Shown here in pieces: positions 35,246-44,860 of a DNA stretch of 64,000 nucleotides. Origin of the DNA: CAZOWM01 sp964583615 (GTDB lineage Bacteria; Spirochaetota; B62-G9; DRHN01); contig CAZOWM010000005.1 in NCBI GenBank assembly GCA_964583615.1, positions 39,369 through 103,368 on the forward strand, read 5' to 3'. The notes under the pieces are model-generated. The model ran no database searches. It saw nothing but the letters and a program-made list of their open reading frames with translations, and was not told the origin of the DNA. The first letter of the stretch is position 1; each line of letters begins with the position of its first letter. The position numbers and the translations under genes are program-made.

Positions 35246-36015
35246 CCGTACAGGGAATCGTATTTTGCGAAGTGGGTTTTTATTATGACCGCAGCAGGCC
35301 CGTTATAAAAGACCTCTCTCTGTCTTTCGATTCGGGCCAGATCACTGCAATTCTTGGCCCAAACGGTGTGGGAAAGACAACGCTGATCTTCCTTGCACTT
35401 GGCTGGCTCCGGCCGCAGCAGGGGACGGTAATACTGAATGGAAAACCCGTGTTGAGCTACAGCAACAGGGAGAGAGGTCGGTGGATGAGCCTGGTGCCAC
35501 AAAAGGAATACATACCCTTTGAATATTCGCTCGTGGAATACGTTCTCCTCGGAAGAATCCCTTACCTGCGAGCACTTGAGATGCCGGCGAAAGAAGAATA
35601 CACGTATGCCCGTGCAATGCTGAATACGGTCGGTCTCGGAGACCTTTGGAATGAATCTGTCACGAAACTGAGCGGTGGTGAACGGCAGTTGCTTCTCATT
35701 GCGCGCTCACTTGTACAGAATCCACGCATTCTTCTTCTTGATGAGCCCACTGCCCACCTTGATCTAAGAAATAAGCGCAAAGTTCTAAGCCTGCTCCGCA
35801 CCTTTTCATCTGAGGGTATTTCGGTTGTGTTCACCACTCACGAGCCGGAAATTGCCTTCTCGTGCGCGCGGCACATCGTTCTCATGGGAGAAGGGGGGGC
35901 GGTGCAGACCGGACCGCGGGATTCGATGCTCAGAGAAGACCTTCTCAGCTCCATTTACGGGATACCTGTCAGTGTTGTTGAGGTCCGGGGTGGAAAAAAC
36001 CTGTTTTGGCTCTAG
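35242..36015 (+). CDS. ATPase of a FecBCD-type ABC transporter
   Basis: 257 residues with Walker A GPNGVGKTT, Q-loop VPQKE, signature LSGGE, Walker B ILLLDEP and switch His in TTHEPE. It energises the permease encoded just upstream. The ATG overlaps the permease stop (ATGA) and is preceded by GGGAG. Confidence 0.95.
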   Translation: MTVQGIVFCEVGFYYDRSRPVIKDLSLSFDSGQITAILGPNGVGKTTLIFLALGWLRPQQGTVILNGKPVLSYSNRERGRWMSLVPQKEYIPFEYSLVEYVLLGRIPYLRALEMPAKEEYTYARAMLNTVGLGDLWNESVTKLSGGERQLLLIARSLVQNPRILLLDEPTAHLDLRNKRKVLSLLRTFSSEGISVVFTTHEPEIAFSCARHIVLMGEGGAVQTGPRDSMLREDLLSSIYGIPVSVVEVRGGKNLFWL

Positions 36016-36096
36016 ATGCAATGGGTGTGCGGAAAAAATATTCTTTCATGCGCGGTGTCGGTGCGCATCCGTTTGGCCGTGTATTTGGTAATCTTC

Positions 36097-36125
36097 TTGA
36101 CAGAATACGGATTATCTGCTTTATC
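36097..36125 (+). promoter_or_regulatory. Possible promoter upstream of the MocA-like gene
   Basis: TTGACA (36097-36102), 17-bp spacer, TTTATC (36120-36125). The -35 box is perfect and the -10 is weak. It would let mocA-like and xdhC-like genes be read separately from the transporter. Confidence 0.35.
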
Positions 36126-36154
36126 ATGAATAGAAGGGCACGAAGGATAGGTCG

Positions 36155-36742
36155 ATGCTTTCAGCACTTATTCTTGCAGGGGGTAAATCGAAGAGGATGG
36201 GGCCGATACTGAAAGCACTTCTCCCGCTAAGCGGCCGTACATTCCTGGAGAAAATCATTGAGGATCTTTCCCGTACGGAGTGCGGAGAGCTCATTGTGGT
36301 ACTCGGGGCGGAGTGCGAAAAGGTCCTTGAGAGAACCGTTCTGAGCCGGGCGCACGTCGTAATCAACGAAGAATGGGAGTCCGGTCAGCTGAGCTCGCTC
36401 AGGGCAGGAATAAATGAATGTGCTCCGGAAAGTGAAGGGGTGCTGTTCACACTCGTTGATCATCCGCTGGTCAGAGAATCCACATACCTGTCAATGATCG
36501 AAGCATGGAGGACCAACAAGGACATGATTGTAATCCCCACGTACAAAGGAAAAAGGGGGCATCCCGCATTGTTTCCTCACACGATCTACAGCAGGTTACT
36601 GCACGATCCGCTTCCTGACGGTGCCCGCGGAGTTTTCAGAGATGGGAAAAGCCCCTTACGGCAGATTGAGGTGAATGATCCCGGTATTCTCATGGACATC
36701 GATACTCTTCAGGATTATAAAAGATATGTGGGAGAGCTGTAA
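36155..36742 (+). CDS. MocA/MobA-like nucleotidyltransferase
   Basis: 195 residues. LILAGGKSKRMG (5-16) is the nucleotide-binding motif of MobA/MocA-type transferases; LVDHPLV and a C-terminal MDIDTLQDY follow. MocA attaches CMP to molybdopterin to form the MCD cofactor of xanthine-dehydrogenase-type enzymes. Its stop overlaps the next gene (XdhC), a classic pairing. CTP specificity is not tested by sequence. Confidence 0.88.
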   Translation: MLSALILAGGKSKRMGPILKALLPLSGRTFLEKIIEDLSRTECGELIVVLGAECEKVLERTVLSRAHVVINEEWESGQLSSLRAGINECAPESEGVLFTLVDHPLVRESTYLSMIEAWRTNKDMIVIPTYKGKRGHPALFPHTIYSRLLHDPLPDGARGVFRDGKSPLRQIEVNDPGILMDIDTLQDYKRYVGEL

Positions 36743-37545
36743 TGCAGGCCATTTTCTCGAGAATTGCGGAGCTCAGAGCAGGGGAAACACGCTTCGTGCT
36801 TGCGACAGTCGTTCACTCAGAGGACTCCACACCCAGAGAACCGGGCGCGCGGATGATCGTGTTCCCGGATGGAAGAGTTGAGGGGACAGTGGGTGGAGGC
36901 GCACTTGAAAAACGGGTGATCGAGGATGCCCTTTTTTTAATGGAGGGAGGGAGATCGAAAAAAATCGTTTACGATCTCGGCAAGGACGGGAAGGATATTC
37001 AGCTCGGTATGATCTGCGGAGGAAAAACCGAGGTGCTCCTCGAGCGTTTCGGGGACTCCGTGAAGATCTTTATATTCGGAGCAGGGCATATAGGGAAAAA
37101 ATGCGCGGAATTGTGCTCTGTACTCAAACTGCCCTTCTGGATCGTGGACGACAGAGCGGATTTTGCACGTTCACAACTTTTTCCTCACGCTGCGGGAGTG
37201 CTCCTTTCTGATTTTTCATCGAGCTTTTCCAAACTGCCGATCGATCAGAACAGTTTCGTGATCATCGCCACGTACAGCCATCAATATGACGGGACATGTC
37301 TCGAAGGAGCCGTACACACAGAGGCCCGGTATATCGGAATGATCGGGAGCAGAAGGAAAGTAAAAACCCTTCTTCAAAGACTCAAGGAAAAAAAGGTGAA
37401 TGTCAAAGACCCCAGGATCTATGCGCCGGTGGGACTTGATCTTGGAGACAACAGCCCGGAGGAAATCAGCATGAGTATTCTCGCTGAGATCATCAAATTG
37501 AAATCCGACGGGACGGCACGACACATGAGAGAAATGCAAGAATGA
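36742..37545 (+). CDS. XdhC/CoxI-family molybdoenzyme maturation factor
   Basis: 267 residues. Residues 1-95 are the XdhC/CoxI domain with EDSTPREPGARM and GTVGGGALE; the C-terminal part is a Rossmann domain (FIFGAGHIGKKCAELC). The family sulfurates and inserts the molybdenum cofactor into xanthine-dehydrogenase-type enzymes. No such enzyme is encoded in this window, so it acts on one elsewhere, or on a selenium-dependent hydroxylase. The start overlaps the preceding gene by one base. Confidence 0.9.
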   Translation: MQAIFSRIAELRAGETRFVLATVVHSEDSTPREPGARMIVFPDGRVEGTVGGGALEKRVIEDALFLMEGGRSKKIVYDLGKDGKDIQLGMICGGKTEVLLERFGDSVKIFIFGAGHIGKKCAELCSVLKLPFWIVDDRADFARSQLFPHAAGVLLSDFSSSFSKLPIDQNSFVIIATYSHQYDGTCLEGAVHTEARYIGMIGSRRKVKTLLQRLKEKKVNVKDPRIYAPVGLDLGDNSPEEISMSILAEIIKLKSDGTARHMREMQE

Positions 37546-37733
37546 TAACATGTCTGCAATGTACCCAAAGACCTGCAGCCGCCTCGTTTGTTCTCTGTGC
37601 CGAATGTCTTCGGGCGTATCCGGATCGAGAAAAGCTCCTGCCGGTCACACCTCGCGATCAAGTATATCAGTGCCACGACACCGCATGCAGGTATCTTTCA
37701 CGTGTCAACCTAGGAAACAAACAGCTGCTGTAA
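37542..37733 (+). CDS. Small zinc-finger-like protein, possibly a truncated radical-SAM N-terminus
   Basis: 63 residues, with the ATG overlapping the XdhC stop (ATGA). It carries C-L-Q-C and C-A-E-C pairs separated by 13 residues, then a Cys-rich HDTACRY. A paired C-x2-C ... C-x2-C followed by a short R-A-Y-P-D segment resembles the zinc finger that opens some AmmeMemoRadiSam-like radical SAM proteins. The radical SAM part is absent, so it is either a remnant or a free-standing small protein. Confidence 0.4.
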   Translation: MITCLQCTQRPAAASFVLCAECLRAYPDREKLLPVTPRDQVYQCHDTACRYLSRVNLGNKQLL

Positions 37734-37749
37734 TATATACCCGATTCCT

Positions 37750-39219
37750 TCAGCTCTTGAGCCATTTTTTCCCGTCTTTCTGGATGAATGTGTCTGCTTC
37801 TTTCGGTCCCCAGCTTCCCCGGGAATATGTCGCGATCTCCGGCGATCCTGATCTATGCCACCCCTCCAGTATGCTATCAATGAACTGCCAAGAGTATTCG
37901 ATCCCATCGCTTCTCGTGAACAGCGATGCATCACCCTGGAATGCATCGAGAAGAAGTCTTTCGTAAGCATCCGGTATGGAGCACGCACCGAATGAATCAG
38001 CATAATGAAACTCCATGTTTACGGAGCGCATGTTCGCAGTTGTGTCAGGAACCTTGGCTTCGAACTGGAGGCGGATCCCTTCGTTCGGCTGTATACAGAG
38101 AGTGAGAAGATTTGATGTGATCTTCGCGTCAGCGGGAATGGGAAACATGACATGGGGAGGCTCTCTGAATTGTATGACGATTTCACTGCGCTTTTCCTTA
38201 AGGGCCTTCCCTGATCGGAGATAGAAAGGAACGCCCTTCCATCGCCAGTTGTCGATGAAAAGACGCAGTGCAGCGTAGGTTTCGGTGTGAGAGTTCGGGT
38301 CGACGCCCTTTGTATTGCGGTATCCTTGGTACTGGCCGCGGACTGTCTCGGTTATAACTCTGTCAGGGCTTATGGGTCGTATTGCTGAAAAGAGCTTCAC
38401 CTTTTCATTTCTAATTGCATCCGCGTTAAAAGAAGCGGGCGGCTCCATTGCAACGAGGGCCAGCAGCTGCAGCATATGGTTCTGGAATATGTCCCGGAGC
38501 ACGCCTGCACTGTCGTAGTAACCGGCACGGTGCCCGACGTCCACCGTTTCAGACATGGTGATCTGAATGTGGTCGATATAGTTGCGGTTCCATATGGGCT
38601 CGAATACGGTGTTCCCAAAACGAAAAACCAAAACATTCTGCACCGTCTCCTTCCCGAGATAATGATCTATTCGATATATCTGGTTTTCGGCGAGGTGCTG
38701 GTGGAGTGATCGGTTGAGTTGTTGCGCGGATTCGAGGTTTTGGCCGAAAGGTTTTTCAACAACCACACGTTTCCAGCTCCCGTTAGTGCGCAGCATTCCA
38801 GCATGGCCGAGATTTCTTACCACGTGTTCGATGAATGTGGGGGGGATTGCAAGGTAGTACAGTCTGTTTGCCTCCCCGTCTTCGAGAGCTGAGAGCTCCT
38901 TTTCAAGTGCTGAGTAATCTTTTTCCTCGGCATAGTTCCCCTGCCTGTAGAATACACGACGCTTGAAGGAGTTCCACTGGTCTGTAAATCTTTCGGTTGA
39001 AAGCGTACAGCTGGTAATGTCTGCAAATGAAACCTTCACCGAATCTCTGAAATTCTCATCGCTGAGAATACTCCGGGAAAATCCGACAATCTGAAAGGGG
39101 GACGGAATTTTTTGTTTGAGAAAAAGACTGAAGAGAGCGGGGATGAGTTTCCGGCGGGTCAGGTCTCCCGACGCACCGAATATTACTATGGCGGTGGATT
39201 TTTTCATGTCTGTTTCCAT
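37750..39219 (-). CDS. zwf: Glucose-6-phosphate 1-dehydrogenase
   Basis: 489 residues, normal family length. The NADP-binding GASGDLTRRKL (15-25), active-site RIDHYLGKE near residue 180 and EKPFG are all present. It oxidises glucose-6-phosphate to 6-phosphogluconolactone. The start at 39219 lies 12 bp after the tal-pgi stop; a second ATG at 39207 is possible. No 6-phosphogluconolactonase or gnd is in the window. Confidence 0.97.
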   Translation of the reverse strand: METDMKKSTAIVIFGASGDLTRRKLIPALFSLFLKQKIPSPFQIVGFSRSILSDENFRDSVKVSFADITSCTLSTERFTDQWNSFKRRVFYRQGNYAEEKDYSALEKELSALEDGEANRLYYLAIPPTFIEHVVRNLGHAGMLRTNGSWKRVVVEKPFGQNLESAQQLNRSLHQHLAENQIYRIDHYLGKETVQNVLVFRFGNTVFEPIWNRNYIDHIQITMSETVDVGHRAGYYDSAGVLRDIFQNHMLQLLALVAMEPPASFNADAIRNEKVKLFSAIRPISPDRVITETVRGQYQGYRNTKGVDPNSHTETYAALRLFIDNWRWKGVPFYLRSGKALKEKRSEIVIQFREPPHVMFPIPADAKITSNLLTLCIQPNEGIRLQFEAKVPDTTANMRSVNMEFHYADSFGACSIPDAYERLLLDAFQGDASLFTRSDGIEYSWQFIDSILEGWHRSGSPEIATYSRGSWGPKEADTFIQKDGKKWLKS

Positions 39220-39231
39220 TGGATTCCCTAT

Positions 39232-42084
39232 TCAGCGCACAGCAGCGTATACCGCATTCTTCAGTCTTCGCAACCCTGAAACAGAATCGCTTTCAAGATG
39301 GACTCTGAGGAGACGTCTGTTTCTCTGGGATAAGACCTCGAGGTCGCCCCTGGCCTGTGCTGCCTTTACGACACCGAAGGTGTATCTTTTTTCCGGTATC
39401 TGGAGATCTTCTCTGTCATTGCAGGTGATTTGCATGAAGACGCCGCTGTTGGGCCCGCCCTTGTACGCCTGACCGGTGGAATGAAGGAAGCGCGGCCCGA
39501 AGCCCAGACACGTGGCGACACGCTTCGTATCACGGACTTTATGCCGGATCGATTGAAGGAGGTCTTCGTGTGCTTTGTTCATTTCGAGATAGGCGAGGAG
39601 GGCGAAATAGTCTCCTGTGCTGAAACGGTTCAAGTGCGCCCCGATGATTTTTTCAAGTGTTTCAAAATTGTCGGAAGCTTTCTTGAGCCACCCGGCATTC
39701 CTGCTGTCAGTAAAGATCCGTAACCCGTTTTCCTCGTAAACAGGGGTTTCCTGAGTGAATGCACCGGTATTTTCATACTCTGTGGTAAGCTCGCGGGTCA
39801 CTTTCTTGCTGGCTTCCACATCCGGCTGATCAAAGGGATTGATGCCGATGATCGAACCGGCGACTGCTGTTGCCATTTCCCACCGGAAAAATTCCTTACC
39901 GAGGTCGTACATGTCTTCAACATCTATCCGCACCACAGGCTCCCCTGCCTCTTCGAGCGCCCTCATGGCTCCGTCCTGAGCAGGATCTGGAGAAGAGGAA
40001 AGCCTCACATATACGAAGACTCGGTCCTTCCCATAGACTGCAGGAGGTCCGGGCTGTTCTCTGTCTACGGGAATGAGCCCTCGCCCGATTTTTCCAGTGG
40101 ACTCGGCAAGAAGCTGCTCGAGCCATGCGCCGAAATCACGAATTCCGGGAGATGTGATAATCGTGATCTTGTCGCGGCCGCTTTTTCCCGACACACCGAG
40201 GACCGTACCCAACACAACGGCAGGGTTTTCTTCTGCCCGGACACATGCGGAGCAGGCCACAAGCATTTCCTCAGCACTGTCCAGCAGTTTTGACGTATCT
40301 ATGCCCATTACCGCTGCAGGAATCATCCCGAAATTGGAAAGAGCGGAATACCTGCCGCCTATAGACGGCACACCGTGAAAGATGTGTCGAAATTTTTCTC
40401 TTTTCGCGTACTGTTCGAGCTTTGACCCGGGGTCCGTGATCGCAATAAAACGGTCACCTGCATCGTCGATTCCGCCCGCGTCTTTGAGTCTCTGCATGAA
40501 ATACTGCATGAAAATATTGGGCTCGAGTGTGCCCCCGGACTTGCTCGAGACGATGAAAACGGTATGCGAAAGGTCCACCTTTTCCTCGAAGGATTTTATC
40601 TGAGCGGGGTCTGTGGAATCGAGAACAAGGAGGCGGGGAAAATCCGCCCTGTGCCCGAAGGTGAGAGACAGAAGCTCCGGACAGAGGCTTGAACCTCCCA
40701 TGCCGAGTAAAAGCGCATGAGTGAATTCCTCATTATTCACCTCTTCGGCGATTCCGAGAAGGTGCTCCGGATGGGCGATCTGATTCTCCACAATGTCGAG
40801 CCATCCGAGCCATTTTCCCTCTTCACTATTTGTCCATATTGACGAGTCGCGTTCCCACAGCCTACGTACCTTTCCCTGCACCTGCCAGCTTTCAAGGGTG
40901 TCGGTTACTCTCTTTTCGATATCCTTCGGCAGGGAATAATGGATAATATGCTCCTTGGAATTGAATTGATCCGTGCATGTTCTGTCAATGGTACCCAGAA
41001 GAGCGTCGAATGCCTCAGAAAAGAGCGCCACACCCTTTTTGAGGAGCGTGTCGGTCACGGATTTCATCGATATGTTCGTTTTCGAGAGGTCTTCTATTAC
41101 CTTCCGGGCTTCTTCGACATTTTCTTCCATTGTTTGCCGAACGCATCCGTGGTCGCGGAATGCGTCGAGGGTTGATGGAGGCATTGTGTTTACTGTATCA
41201 GGCCCGATGAGCTCCTCAACATAACGAACGTCACTATATTCGGGGCTTTTTGTTCCTGTGCTGGCCCACAGAAGGCGCTGTGTTTTCGCCCCTCTGCCGG
41301 CAAGACTGTTCCAGGCATCACCCTGGTAAAGTTCTTTGTACTTCTGGTATGCGAGCTTTGCATTGGCAATCGCTGCTTTTCCTTTCAGTGTGTTCAGAAA
41401 TGCTCTCTTTTCCCCGGTGACCGCTTTCTTTAGCTGGGTGTCGAGCTGCGTGTCGACTGCGGAATCAATTCTGCTTATGAAGAAGCTTGCAACACTTGAA
41501 ACTCCGGCTACATCTTTTCCATCGATCTGCAGTTTTTGAACGCCCCGCATGTACGCGAGAGCAACACCCACATACACATCGATTGAAAATATCAAAGTAA
41601 CATTGACATTGATTCCCTCACCGATGAGACGCTCAATGGCAGGAATCCCCTCAGGGGTGGCGGGAACCTTGATCATGAGGTTTTTTCGGTTGACACTTTC
41701 CCAGAGCCTTCGCGCTTCCTTTACCGTTTTGTCTGTATCGTGCGCGAGGTAGGGAGAAACTTCGAGGCTGACGAACCCGTCTGAACCCTCCGTTTCCTCA
41801 TACACCTGCTTCAATATGTCTGCAGCATCCTGAATGTCCCTTCGAGCGATCCGCTCGTAGATCTCAGTGGGGTTGAGTTCTTCATGCTTGAGCTCTTCGA
41901 GCAGTTCTGTGTAATCGGTGCTTCCTGAGATTGCCTTGCCGAAGATTGCGGGGTTCGAAGTAACGCCCCTTATTCCATCCTCTTTTACATAGCGCATGAG
42001 TTCTCCGCTCGATATGAGTCCGCGCCGGATATAGTCGAGCCACACAGACTGCCCCAGATCATTGAGCTGCTTCAAAGGATTCAT
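39232..42084 (-). CDS. tal-pgi: Bifunctional transaldolase / glucose-6-phosphate isomerase
   Basis: 950 residues, a natural fusion. Residues 1-370 are transaldolase: GVTSNPAIF and the Schiff-base lysine K139 in MIKVPAT. Residues ~380-930 are phosphoglucose isomerase: LLGMGGSSLCPELL, SSKSGGTLEPN and ITDPGSKLE. Transaldolase moves a dihydroxyacetone unit in the pentose phosphate pathway; the isomerase links fructose- and glucose-6-phosphate. Such Tal-Pgi fusions occur in several bacterial groups. The ATG at 42084 has GAGGAG about 7 nt upstream; an ORF opens at 42099 but without a site. Confidence 0.96.
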   Translation of the reverse strand: MNPLKQLNDLGQSVWLDYIRRGLISSGELMRYVKEDGIRGVTSNPAIFGKAISGSTDYTELLEELKHEELNPTEIYERIARRDIQDAADILKQVYEETEGSDGFVSLEVSPYLAHDTDKTVKEARRLWESVNRKNLMIKVPATPEGIPAIERLIGEGINVNVTLIFSIDVYVGVALAYMRGVQKLQIDGKDVAGVSSVASFFISRIDSAVDTQLDTQLKKAVTGEKRAFLNTLKGKAAIANAKLAYQKYKELYQGDAWNSLAGRGAKTQRLLWASTGTKSPEYSDVRYVEELIGPDTVNTMPPSTLDAFRDHGCVRQTMEENVEEARKVIEDLSKTNISMKSVTDTLLKKGVALFSEAFDALLGTIDRTCTDQFNSKEHIIHYSLPKDIEKRVTDTLESWQVQGKVRRLWERDSSIWTNSEEGKWLGWLDIVENQIAHPEHLLGIAEEVNNEEFTHALLLGMGGSSLCPELLSLTFGHRADFPRLLVLDSTDPAQIKSFEEKVDLSHTVFIVSSKSGGTLEPNIFMQYFMQRLKDAGGIDDAGDRFIAITDPGSKLEQYAKREKFRHIFHGVPSIGGRYSALSNFGMIPAAVMGIDTSKLLDSAEEMLVACSACVRAEENPAVVLGTVLGVSGKSGRDKITIITSPGIRDFGAWLEQLLAESTGKIGRGLIPVDREQPGPPAVYGKDRVFVYVRLSSSPDPAQDGAMRALEEAGEPVVRIDVEDMYDLGKEFFRWEMATAVAGSIIGINPFDQPDVEASKKVTRELTTEYENTGAFTQETPVYEENGLRIFTDSRNAGWLKKASDNFETLEKIIGAHLNRFSTGDYFALLAYLEMNKAHEDLLQSIRHKVRDTKRVATCLGFGPRFLHSTGQAYKGGPNSGVFMQITCNDREDLQIPEKRYTFGVVKAAQARGDLEVLSQRNRRLLRVHLESDSVSGLRRLKNAVYAAVR

Positions 42085-42113
42085 TGACGCACTCCTCAAG
42101 AATTATAAAACTA

Positions 42114-42141
42114 ACGATAACTATTAATTCCCTGCTGTCAA
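42114..42141 (-). promoter_or_regulatory. Promoter region of tal-pgi and zwf
   Basis: Minus strand: TTGACA (42141-42136), 16-bp spacer, TATCGT (42119-42114). A perfect TATAAT (42107-42102) further on lacks a -35 at the right distance. Either would give a short leader before the ATG at 42084. Confidence 0.5.
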
Positions 42142-42231
42142 GTAAGAGCTGACTATATGAAAAAGGGAAAAAGAAGGGTTTAAAAGGCCTGCCCCTCGTT
42201 TTTGTATACGTTCGTTTTCAGGCACACGTCC

Positions 42232-43599
42232 TCACTCATTTGTGCGTAAGCGTAGCCACTCGAACGCTTTTTTCTTTCCCATACGCTCGAGCTCCCGGGC
42301 TCTGCCGGCATCAATTGCCGGGGTACTGCCGACTGCAGCAAAAAATCGGTTTTTATCGGCAATACGGGGATAGTCTGTTTCTGCCTGTATGCCGGTGTAA
42401 GAGTAGCCTGCGTATTTTGCAAGAATCGTATGACCTACCATAATCTGTGCGCCCCTCAGGAACACCTCCTTGTGTCGGCGGAGTGGAGCTTCGTCGAGGT
42501 CATCCGCAAAGGGAAGCCCTGCCTTGTTCATCTCTGTGCCGATATTGATCGGCAGTCCCATCTCCTCGGCATGCGCAACGATTTCGTTAAGACAGGAAAT
42601 TTTAATTTTACGCTCTGCAGCATCCGCAATGTTCCAGTTTCTGTCGGGAATGATGTTCAGTGCGGCCGCACCCTTTGCTTTCATGCATTCGAGCATTTCT
42701 CTCCCGTTCTTTTCCCCTTCGCTCGTTCCGTCGAGCCAGGTGATCATGGGAATCGCACCGCAGGAGTCGACCCATGAGATGAACCTTTCCACCGGCGGGA
42801 ATGTGGTTCGGTCGGGTTTTCGGTACCCGATCCCCCCTCGTTTGACCAGACGCGCGCGGACCGCATCCTCGAGAGCCGGAGTGTTGGAGAGGAGATTCAG
42901 TGTCTCATCGGTTCTTAAACCGAGAATATCGGACCAGAATTCGGCGATTTTCTGTTCATAGACAAACACGGTTTTTGCCTTAATAACATATGCCCGCACG
43001 ACGTGACGCTCTGTCGCCCTTCCGGCTGGAGTGAGTGGAAGCACATCTTTGGCATACTCTATTTCTATATCAGGGATTTTTTTGTTTATTCGAGCTACAA
43101 GGTCAATATTTCTTGCCTGTGCGCGCCTGCCGTAATTCAGCAGCCCTTCTCTGTGTGGGCTGTTCTCCTTCGGTGTTTCGAAGAATCCGGCACCCATGAT
43201 GTATACCACTCCCTGTTCTCCCGGAGAGTTCACATCGACGTCTGCGTATTCCTCCAAGAAGGCACGGGTTTCGAGGTTTACAGTGGTGCGGACCCCCAGT
43301 GTCGTGCCCGCATGGAGAAACTCTTCAAGACCGTCAAGTACGTCGAAATCACAAAGCCCGGCTGCATATAGGCCACTTTTTGCAGATTCCCATGCGATCC
43401 GTGAAGGAGAGTACCATTCGGAGTTATACGAAAAAAAACTGTGAAAGTGCATGTTTACATTCGATCTTTCCTGAGGGAGTATATGCCCGTACCGCTCAGA
43501 GAGCTCACAGAGTACGCGCCGGCGAAGTGCATCATCGAAGGAGTTAAGCTTTTCTTCGAGTTTTTCCATTTCGGACACGGTAATTTTCCCTTTCTGCAC
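42232..43599 (-). CDS. PHP-domain (predicted metal-dependent phosphoesterase) protein
   Basis: 455 residues. The N-terminal NVNMHFHSFFSYNSEWYSP motif and later INIGTEMNKAGLPF fit a PHP-type metal-binding TIM-barrel domain. Most PHP proteins hydrolyse phosphoesters, but specificity is unknown here. It is divergent from the radical SAM gene at 43692. The start is uncertain: GTG 43599, GTG 43578 and ATG 43569 are in frame, none with a strong ribosome-binding site. Confidence 0.75.
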   Translation of the reverse strand: MQKGKITVSEMEKLEEKLNSFDDALRRRVLCELSERYGHILPQERSNVNMHFHSFFSYNSEWYSPSRIAWESAKSGLYAAGLCDFDVLDGLEEFLHAGTTLGVRTTVNLETRAFLEEYADVDVNSPGEQGVVYIMGAGFFETPKENSPHREGLLNYGRRAQARNIDLVARINKKIPDIEIEYAKDVLPLTPAGRATERHVVRAYVIKAKTVFVYEQKIAEFWSDILGLRTDETLNLLSNTPALEDAVRARLVKRGGIGYRKPDRTTFPPVERFISWVDSCGAIPMITWLDGTSEGEKNGREMLECMKAKGAAALNIIPDRNWNIADAAERKIKISCLNEIVAHAEEMGLPINIGTEMNKAGLPFADDLDEAPLRRHKEVFLRGAQIMVGHTILAKYAGYSYTGIQAETDYPRIADKNRFFAAVGSTPAIDAGRARELERMGKKKAFEWLRLRTNE

Positions 43600-43691
43600 G
43601 TCATTGATTCTTCATAAGAATACCTGTAACGGATAATGAGCGTCAATATAATAGTGTTCCGCTGTTTTCCCCATCCGTGATATATTTAACA

Positions 43692-44729
43692 ATGATGAAC
43701 GTCTTCAAACAAGAGGCTTCTCTGTATGAACTGCTGCCGGGGAAGAGAGTGAGGTGCGGGGTCTGCGCACATCGCTGTGAAATCGATGAAGGAAACTACG
43801 GATTTTGCAGAACGCGGAAAAACGAGCATGGCACTCTTTACACGCTCAGCTACGGAAAAGTTTTTTCCATAAGCAACAATCCGATTGAGATGAAGCCGCT
43901 GTTCCATTTCTCCCCAGGAACTCACTGCCTATCACTGGGCACTGCAGGGTGTACATTTCGCTGTCCGGGTTGCCAGAACTGGGAACTTTCACGCGCGAGC
44001 ATCGAAACACCTCCCCCTGGAGTTCTGAAACTCAATCCCCTCGAGTCAGTTGAACTCGCGCGAACTCTTGGCTGTGAGGGGATTTCCTGGACATTCAACG
44101 AACCAACCGTATGGTTCGAATACACGGTTGAGAGTGCGAAACATGCGAAAGCGAAGGGGCTGTATACCGTATACGTGACAAACGGCTTTCTTTCACCCGC
44201 AGCGCTCGATGTGCTTCATCCGTATCTTGATGCCTTCAGGGTAGACATCAAGGGGTTCAGCAGCAGAACATATATGCGTATTGCGGGTGTGGATGCGCTT
44301 TCAGCGGTGCTCGAATCGGCAACAAGGGCAAAATCTCTGTACGGTATGCACGTGGAGTGTGTGACAAACCTGACTCCAGGGATAAATGACGATGAGCGTG
44401 AGATCGAAGAGCTCGCAGGATGGATTGTGTCCGAGCTGGGCCCCGATATTCCGTGGCATGTGACAAGGTTTTACCCGTATCTGTATTTGAAATCAATACC
44501 CATGACACCGATTGATAAGCTGGAATCGATTCGAGAAATCGGCATCGAAGCAGGGTTAAATTTCGTATATCTCGGCAATGTTCCCGGGCATCCGGCGGCA
44601 CACACCTACTGTCCCACGTGCTCCACGCTTCTCATAGAGCGTCACGGGTACGAGGTGTCGAAGATGTGCATATCGGATGGAAAGTGCCCCCTGTGCGGGA
44701 CAGAAATATACGGAGTTTTTCCATCCTGA
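43692..44729 (+). CDS. amrS: AmmeMemoRadiSam system radical SAM enzyme
   Basis: 345 residues. An N-terminal Cys cluster (RCGVCAHRCEIDEGNYGFC) is followed by the radical SAM motif C-T-F-R-C-P-G-C in GTAGCTFRCPGCQNWELS. The C-terminal CPTCSTLL and CPLCGTEIYG pairs suggest additional metal binding. The family accompanies AMMECR1 and MEMO1 homologues, which are not in this window. TGATATATT just before the ATG is an extended -10 box, so the message may be leaderless. An open frame begins at 43677 with a GTG that overlaps this box. Confidence 0.93.
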   Translation: MMNVFKQEASLYELLPGKRVRCGVCAHRCEIDEGNYGFCRTRKNEHGTLYTLSYGKVFSISNNPIEMKPLFHFSPGTHCLSLGTAGCTFRCPGCQNWELSRASIETPPPGVLKLNPLESVELARTLGCEGISWTFNEPTVWFEYTVESAKHAKAKGLYTVYVTNGFLSPAALDVLHPYLDAFRVDIKGFSSRTYMRIAGVDALSAVLESATRAKSLYGMHVECVTNLTPGINDDEREIEELAGWIVSELGPDIPWHVTRFYPYLYLKSIPMTPIDKLESIREIGIEAGLNFVYLGNVPGHPAAHTYCPTCSTLLIERHGYEVSKMCISDGKCPLCGTEIYGVFPS

Positions 44730-44860
44730 TATGTACAGGGAGTATTCGTGGCGGTTGCACAAATTCAGCTTGATTTATGCGAACAATCAATTAAAATGTA
44801 ATGTACTGCGTAAAGCAATTTCGCTGTTTATTTTTACAATTTTCATGTTGGAACGCTCAG

